A stretch of 64,000 nucleotides of DNA, from contig JAJYPP010000007.1 of assembly GCA_021795235.1 (NCBI GenBank), forward strand, positions 1-64,000, in the 5' to 3' direction. Shown here one piece after another: positions 58,722 through 64,000 of the stretch. Positions within the stretch are counted from its first letter, which is position 1. Each line of letters starts with the position of its first letter. The DNA comes from a bacterium (lineage in GTDB: Bacteria > Chloroflexota > Dormibacteria > Aeolococcales > Bog-877). Below the pieces are notes generated by a model. The model was not told where the DNA came from, did not search any database, and saw nothing but the letters and a program-made list of their open reading frames with translations. The translations under genes and the position numbers were made by a program.

Positions 58722-58915
58722 GCTGACGGCAACGGCGCCGGACGCAGGCGAACCATGGCGGACCCTGACTGACTCAGGTCCCGGAAACCGACTTCGTGGC
58801 ACACGCCTGCGCACGCCGGCGGACAGCCTTGCGGGAGCTTCGAAGTCGATGGAGGGGGCCCGAGGCGTCCCCGGAGGGATCGTTCCTCTCGCATCGCCCG
58901 GCTTCTCCGGCGTGC
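58722..58915 (+). repeat. Dispersed structured repeat, copy C
   Basis: GCTGACGGCAACGGCGCC...GGTCCCGGAAACCGACTTCGTGGCACACGCCTGCGCACGCCGGCGGACAGCCTTGCGGGAGCTTCGAAGTCGATGGAGGGGGCCCGAGGCGTCCCCGGAGGGATCGTTCCTCTCGC. Confidence 0.86.
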
Positions 58916-58975
58916 CCCGCCCACCACGCCAGCCAGAGTGACGTCGGGTGCTGTGCTGCCAGCTCTCTCCTGGCC

Positions 58976-61900
58976 CTATTCGTGCACGCCCGCCGACTCC
59001 TGCTCCTGACGTGGTGACTGCGCGGTGGCCGACGCCAGCTCCTCGGCAGCCAGGGCCTTCTGCAGGGCCATTCTTGACCCCGATGCCCGGCAGGCGGCGA
59101 CGGCCTCGGCGGCTAGTTCCCTGGCACGCTTGCCTTCCCCCTGTGCCAATACCGCCAACGCTAGGGTGGTGAGCAGCGGGCCTCTCTGGCGTCCCCTGCT
59201 CCGCTGCCCGTAGGCCACCAGTGCGTCGGTACAGAGCGTTTCCGCTTGACTGGCTTCTCCAGCCTGCAGCAAGCATCGTGCCAGGGCCTCTGAGAGGGCG
59301 GCGATATCGTCGCCGAATCCACGTTGGCGCATGAAGTCGAGTGCGGTGCGCAGTAGACGTTCCCCTTCGGCGGTGTCGCCCAGGGCCAGCGCGCTCTCCC
59401 CCTGCAGCCGCTGGGAGACGGCGACGCCCCACTCGTCCCCGATGCGGGCGAAGAGCACTTGACTGGACCGCCCCAGGTCGAGTCCCTCCCGGGAACGGCC
59501 ACGCAGCAGCAGGATTCGTCCCAATGCGTACTCGGCATAGGCGGCCTGCATCGGGTCTTCCATGGCATCGAAGAAAGCCCGGGCCTGCCGGAGCAGGTAC
59601 TCCGCCTCGCCCAGGTCGCCCAGGTCCCGGGTGATTCCGGAGAGATAGGTGTTGGCCTCGGCCAGGGCGCGTCCCAGGCGGAGGCGCTGGCAGTGGGTCC
59701 GGGCCAGGTCACCGTGGCGGCGAGCAGCCTCCAGGTCGCCTGTTTCCCAGCACACGTTGGCCGCCACGCGACGAGCCTCGGCTGCAGCCGTGGGGTCGTC
59801 GGCAAGGCGGGGGTCGGCGAGTATGTCATCCAACTCGGCCAAGAGCCGCTCCGAGTCAACGTTCTCGGTGCGCCAGATCTCCGACCGCAAAGTTCGCAGC
59901 TGCAGCCTACCGACACTCGGAGGGCCGGGGGTCTCCAGCGCCTGGCTTATGGTGGTGGCGGCGGCCTCGATCCGGTCTGAGAGGAACTGGGCCTGAGCCA
60001 GAAGGTAGGCAGCTCGGGCCCGGGTGGCTGGTTCCACCTCAGGGCTGGCCACGTACGGCGCGCAACTGGCTTCCAGATCGCGCAGACGGTAGCGGCCCTC
60101 TAGGAATGGACCCACCGCGACCGCGATTCGGGCAGCCCGCTGCAGGTCGCCCTGGGCCTGCAGCCGATGGGCGGCCAGGGTGATGTCGAGCTCGCGCGCG
60201 TGGACTGCGGAGTGCCACTGCGGTCCGTCCGTCCCGGCCAGATGGGTGCGGGCCACTTCGGCATACTCCAGGAAGTAGTCGGCGTGACGTTCGCTCACCC
60301 GTCTTGACTCCTCTGGTGTCCGCTCCAACTGGGAGCGGGCAAACTCACGCACGGTCTCCAGCAGGCGGTAGGGGCAGCATTCCCCGGCCGGTTGTCGACT
60401 GACCAGGGAGCGCCCTATCAGCTGCGCCAGCAGGCCCGCCACCTCGGCCCGTCCGGGTCTGTCGTCACTGCAGACCGCCTCTGCTGAGGCCAGGTCGAAC
60501 GCACCCTCGAAGACTCCCAGGCGGCGGAGGAGGAGCTTCTGGTCGGGGTTCAGCAGCGCGTAGCTCCACTCCATCGCGCCCAGCAGGGTCCTCCTGGGTA
60601 CAACCTCCGGGCTGGTCAACGCCAGCAGCCGAAAGCGGTCGGAGAGACCGTCTCGGACGTCCGCCCAGGACAACGACCTCGCCGCGGCTCCAGCCAGCTC
60701 CAGAGCCAGGGGCACGCCGTCGAGTCTCCGGCCGATCTGGTCGATCGCACCAAGGTCAGTGTCGGTGGGGTCCTGGTCGGCTCTCGAAGACCCGCGGTCC
60801 AGCAGCAGTCTCACAGCCTCACTGGCCAGCACACCTTCCCGGTCGAAGCCGGAGCCCGCGAACAGCGACAGCGGCCCGACCTCGAACAGCTGCTCCCCGC
60901 GCACCTGCAAGGCGCACTGGCTGGTGACCACGAGCCTGAGGTCCAGACAGGTTTCGACTAGGTCCGCGCAGACCTCGGCCGCCGCGGTCTCCAGCTGCTC
61001 GGCGCCGTCGAGAATGATCAGGCTGGGCCGGGGTCGGATTGCGGTTGCTATTCCCTGGACCGTGACCACCGGTCCGTCAGCATGGAGAGCGGCGGCCACG
61101 GCACGCAGCAGGCCCTCCTCGGCGGTCACGGTGCTGGCATCGACGAAGAGCGGGTCAGCGCCTCCGTGGCCAGGGGCGGCCGCCCGGGCAAGTTCGCAGG
61201 CCAGCCGGGACTTGCCGATCCCCGCTGGCCCAACCAGCGTGATTAGGCGCTGCCCTCGCAGCTGTCGGGACAGGGTTGCGAGCTCGTCTCTACGCCCCAC
61301 AAAGGTGGTCCTCCATGCCGGGAGGTGGGGCGTTCGCATAGAAGTGCCGGCCCCGGCATCCGGCACCGGCGCAGGGCTCGCCGGGAGGGGCGTGGCCCTT
61401 GGCCCCGACAGGAACTCGGCGCCGTCCAGGCGCGGGTCGTGCGCCAGGATCGCTCTCTCCAGTTTCGTCAGCCGGAGGCCCGGGTCCAGCCCCTGCTCGT
61501 CGATCAAGAGCTGGCGGACGCGCCGATAGGCAGCCAGAGCTTCCGCCTGGCGCCCGCACCGGTAGAGGCAGATCATCAGCAGCGCCCAGAGCTCCTCGTG
61601 GAAGGGGTTGTGCTCGAGGGCCGCCTCAACTTCGGGGACGCACTCCTCGTGACGTCCGCGGAGGAGCTGCGCACGCATCAGATGGGTGACCGCCGTGACC
61701 CGGCGTTCGGCGAGGCGGCTGACCGCGGCCCTGGGGCCGGGCTGGTGGGTGAGACCGGGCAGAGGATCGCCCCGCCAGAGGCTGAGTGCGGTCCGCAGCT
61801 GTTGGTCCGCCAGCTCGAGCTCAGGCTCGCTGCCGCCCGCCAGCAGGTCCTCGGCGGTCGTGATCAGGTTCTCGAAGTGGATCACGTCGAGGTCATCCTC

Positions 61901-62170
61901 CGGCCCGCGGAGGCGGTAGGCGGACTGCCGCCATTCGATCCGGAACGAGGTGGGCGCCAGAGCCTGCCTCAGGTGACTCAGATATCCGTGCAGCGTGGCC
62001 GTGGCGCTGGGGGGAGGGTCCTCCCAAATCGAAGCGATAAGTCGATCGCGCGGGACTGGCCTGTTGAGGTTGAGGGCAAGGCCCACCAGAGCCCCCCGCT
62101 GCAACGGGCCCCCCAGGAGGGTGCTGTCGACACCATCAACCTCGATGGATCCGAGAATTCGGATTCCCAC
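58976..62170 (-). CDS. SARP/AfsR-type regulator: BTAD + NB-ARC-like ATPase + TPR
   Basis: VGIRILGSIEVDG...; BTAD EALAAYRRVRQLLIDEQGLDPGLRLTKLERAIL; P-loop LVGPAGIGKSRLACELAR; TPR-rich C-terminus. GTG 62170 preferred over the ORF start at 62311. Confidence 0.9.
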   Translation of the reverse strand: MGIRILGSIEVDGVDSTLLGGPLQRGALVGLALNLNRPVPRDRLIASIWEDPPPSATATLHGYLSHLRQALAPTSFRIEWRQSAYRLRGPEDDLDVIHFENLITTAEDLLAGGSEPELELADQQLRTALSLWRGDPLPGLTHQPGPRAAVSRLAERRVTAVTHLMRAQLLRGRHEECVPEVEAALEHNPFHEELWALLMICLYRCGRQAEALAAYRRVRQLLIDEQGLDPGLRLTKLERAILAHDPRLDGAEFLSGPRATPLPASPAPVPDAGAGTSMRTPHLPAWRTTFVGRRDELATLSRQLRGQRLITLVGPAGIGKSRLACELARAAAPGHGGADPLFVDASTVTAEEGLLRAVAAALHADGPVVTVQGIATAIRPRPSLIILDGAEQLETAAAEVCADLVETCLDLRLVVTSQCALQVRGEQLFEVGPLSLFAGSGFDREGVLASEAVRLLLDRGSSRADQDPTDTDLGAIDQIGRRLDGVPLALELAGAAARSLSWADVRDGLSDRFRLLALTSPEVVPRRTLLGAMEWSYALLNPDQKLLLRRLGVFEGAFDLASAEAVCSDDRPGRAEVAGLLAQLIGRSLVSRQPAGECCPYRLLETVREFARSQLERTPEESRRVSERHADYFLEYAEVARTHLAGTDGPQWHSAVHARELDITLAAHRLQAQGDLQRAARIAVAVGPFLEGRYRLRDLEASCAPYVASPEVEPATRARAAYLLAQAQFLSDRIEAAATTISQALETPGPPSVGRLQLRTLRSEIWRTENVDSERLLAELDDILADPRLADDPTAAAEARRVAANVCWETGDLEAARRHGDLARTHCQRLRLGRALAEANTYLSGITRDLGDLGEAEYLLRQARAFFDAMEDPMQAAYAEYALGRILLLRGRSREGLDLGRSSQVLFARIGDEWGVAVSQRLQGESALALGDTAEGERLLRTALDFMRQRGFGDDIAALSEALARCLLQAGEASQAETLCTDALVAYGQRSRGRQRGPLLTTLALAVLAQGEGKRARELAAEAVAACRASGSRMALQKALAAEELASATAQSPRQEQESAGVHE

Positions 62171-62352
62171 AAGACATGGCCTTCCACTGATACGGGCTGC
62201 CTGTCGCCTGGCCCTATCCAACTCGGCTGCCGGGACCTTGTCAAGGCCCGCGTCCCGGTGACAGAGGCCGGGACCGCGAATTCGCACGACTCGACTGCAA
62301 CCGTTCATCAATCTGCGACAGGTGCCTCACGGTAGAGGGCCCGGGTCCACGG

Positions 62353-62560
62353 TCAGCCGCCAGAGGCCGTTCCGGTGTCCACCGCACTGGCGGCGACGGC
62401 CAGGGGGACCCACCCGACGGGGTTGATCGGGGCGTTGAGGTCTCGGTCAAGGCCCACTCCATAGCTGGAGCAGTGGTAGTCGCTCTCCGTGGGGCCGAGT
62501 TCGGCCTTGAAGCGCCGCGGCGTGAGCTGGTCCTGAAGCTGGGGAACCACCCGCCGGGGA
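62353..62560 (-). pseudogene. TnpB C-terminal remnant
   Basis: RRFKAELGPTESDYHCSSYGVGLDRDLNAPINPVGWVPLAVAASAVDTG: decayed YxCxxCGxxxDRDxNAAxN zinc-ribbon/RuvC-III region. Confidence 0.7.
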
Positions 62561-62707
62561 CAACCAGGTCGGAGCTGCACCGGCGGCACCTTCAAGCAAG
62601 GACGGTGCCCTGTCCGAGGGGCGGCCGCCTCTCGGGCTTGACGATCGCGTCGCCGGAGTGGAAGACTCTCGGCACACGCAAAGGTGGATTTTGGGAGGGA
62701 TGGCGTC

Positions 62708-63550
62708 ATGCCAGACGTGGTCAGAGCGGCCCTGGTTCAGAGCCACTGGACCGGAAGTGGAGACTCCATGGTGGCTGCCAATGTCGCCATGGCCCGTAGG
62801 GCCGCCGACCAGGGGGCGAAGGTTCTCTGCTTCCAGGAGCTCTTCGCCGGTCCGTATTTCTGCCAGGTCCAGGACCCCCAGTACTATCGCTTGGTCGAGC
62901 GGGTGCCCGATGGGCCCACCGTGGAACTCATGTGCTCCCTAGCCAAGGAGACCCAGATGGTGCTGGTGGTCCCGGTGTACGAGGAGGAGCAGCCGGGGGT
63001 CTACTACAACACCGCTGCCGTGATCGACGCCGACGGGCGCTACCTCGGCAAGTACCGCAAGCACCACATTCCTCAGGTGGAGGGCTTCTGGGAGAAGTTC
63101 TACTTCCGGCCCGGCAATCTCGGCTACCCGGTCTTCGACACGGCGGTGGGTCGGATCGGGGTGTATATCTGCTACGACCGCCACTTCCCGGAGGGCTGGC
63201 GGGCGCTGGGTCTGGCGGGTGCGCGCATCGTGTTCAATCCCTCCGCCACCAGCCGCGGTCTCTCCGGTTATCTCTGGCGCCTCGAACAGCCGGCCGCGGC
63301 GGTGGCCAATGAGTACTTCGTCGGCGCGATCAACCGAGTCGGAGTTGAGCCGCTGGGCGCCAACGACTTTTACGGCAGCTCCTATTTCGTCGACCCCCAG
63401 GGCGCCTTGGTCGGCGAGGCGGGGTCGGATCATGACGACGAGGTGGTGGTCCGCGACCTGGACATGGGCGTGCTTGACGAGGTCCGCCAGCGCTGGGCCT
63501 TCTACCGCGACCGCAGGCCCGACTCCTATCAGGCGCTCGGGGCTCCGTGA
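62708..63550 (+). CDS. Carbon-nitrogen hydrolase (N-carbamoyl-putrescine/beta-ureidopropionase-like)
   Basis: VLCFQELFAGPYFCQ...KYRKHHIPQVEGFWEKFYFRPGN...VGVYICYDRHFPEGWRALGLAGARIVFNPSAT (Glu-Lys-Cys triad). Confidence 0.93.
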   Translation: MPDVVRAALVQSHWTGSGDSMVAANVAMARRAADQGAKVLCFQELFAGPYFCQVQDPQYYRLVERVPDGPTVELMCSLAKETQMVLVVPVYEEEQPGVYYNTAAVIDADGRYLGKYRKHHIPQVEGFWEKFYFRPGNLGYPVFDTAVGRIGVYICYDRHFPEGWRALGLAGARIVFNPSATSRGLSGYLWRLEQPAAAVANEYFVGAINRVGVEPLGANDFYGSSYFVDPQGALVGEAGSDHDDEVVVRDLDMGVLDEVRQRWAFYRDRRPDSYQALGAP

Positions 63551-63628
63551 GGTGGCCGTGAACTGGGCTGGGCTGCCGGCGAGACCGGCCAACCGGCTGG
63601 CTCGCGCCAGCCAGGGTGGGGGTGGACG

Positions 63629-64000
63629 ATGCGTCTGATCGTGCAGGGCGGGACCGTGGTCACGGCGGGGTCAGTGGCGCTCGCCGATGTCCTGATCGAG
63701 GACGGCCGGATTCTGGCGCTGGCAGCCACGGGGTCTGAATTGAGCCGGTCCTTTGGCGCGACCGCGGATCGGGTGGTGGACGCCAGTGACCGCTACGTGC
63801 TGCCCGGCGGGATCGATGTCCACACTCACATGGAGATGCCCTTTGGGGGGACGTTCTCCGCGGACACCTTCGAAACCGGGACTCGGGCTGCGATTTGGGG
63901 TGGCACCACCACGGTCGTGGACTTCGCCATGCAAACTCGTGGCGGCTCCTTGCACGAGGGGCTGGAAGCATGGCAGCGCAAGGCCGAGGGCCGGTGCGCC
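63629..64000 (+). CDS. Dihydropyrimidinase/hydantoinase, 5' part only (runs off right edge)
   Basis: Own translation MRLIVQGGTVVTAGSVALADVLIEDGRILALAATG...YVLPGGIDVHTHMEMPFGGTFSADTFETGTRAAIWGGTTTVVDFAMQ. Confidence 0.92.
   Translation, partial: MRLIVQGGTVVTAGSVALADVLIEDGRILALAATGSELSRSFGATADRVVDASDRYVLPGGIDVHTHMEMPFGGTFSADTFETGTRAAIWGGTTTVVDFAMQTRGGSLHEGLEAWQRKAEGRCA

Noticed and set aside
48923-58915. Integron attC sites or a CRISPR array as explanation of the repeats
   Set aside because: Three copies about 5 kb apart, no short regular spacers, no cas genes, and no clear attC R/L box consensus; left as an unnamed structured repeat.

Overview
High-GC bacterial chromosome window (actinobacterial- or Dormibacterota/Chloroflexota-like coding style; taxonomy not determined). 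The main feature is a convergent, mirror-image pair of six/seven-gene complex-I / group-4-hydrogenase-like operons. Copy 1 is on + (5.4-13.0 kb, order C-E-F-G-Fd-I-B). Copy 2 is on - (21.6-14.0 kb, order C-E-F-G-[Fd-I fusion]-B). A MarR-type regulator lies between them. Both large subunits lack the Ni-binding CxxC motifs of real [NiFe] hydrogenases, so they look like energy-converting hydrogenase-related (Ehr) complexes. In copy 2 the antiporter-like subunits have also lost canonical charged residues. Flanking genes are a KimA-like K+ transporter, Fur-catalase, AKR, ABC exporter, S53 peptidase, HD hydrolase, Mrp, Fur, H+-PPase, CinA-like, SDR, MaoC pair, cell-wall enzymes, two-component system, SARP/AfsR regulator and reductive pyrimidine-degradation genes. 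A second interesting zone (about 48.1-59 kb) is an accessory island. It has a tyrosine integrase broken by an in-frame TAG, an integrase 3' fragment, an AbiEi/AbiEii toxin-antitoxin pair, a HEPN/nucleotidyltransferase pair (HEPN frameshifted) and a NUDIX-methyltransferase fusion. It also carries a three-copy dispersed structured repeat whose hairpin shows compensatory changes and which separates the cargo blocks. Several IS200/IS605/IS607 relics (TnpB 3' ends, PATE-like hairpin pair, IS607 HTH stub) are scattered through the window, one of them inside a decayed dppA. No CRISPR array, rRNA or tRNA was recognised.
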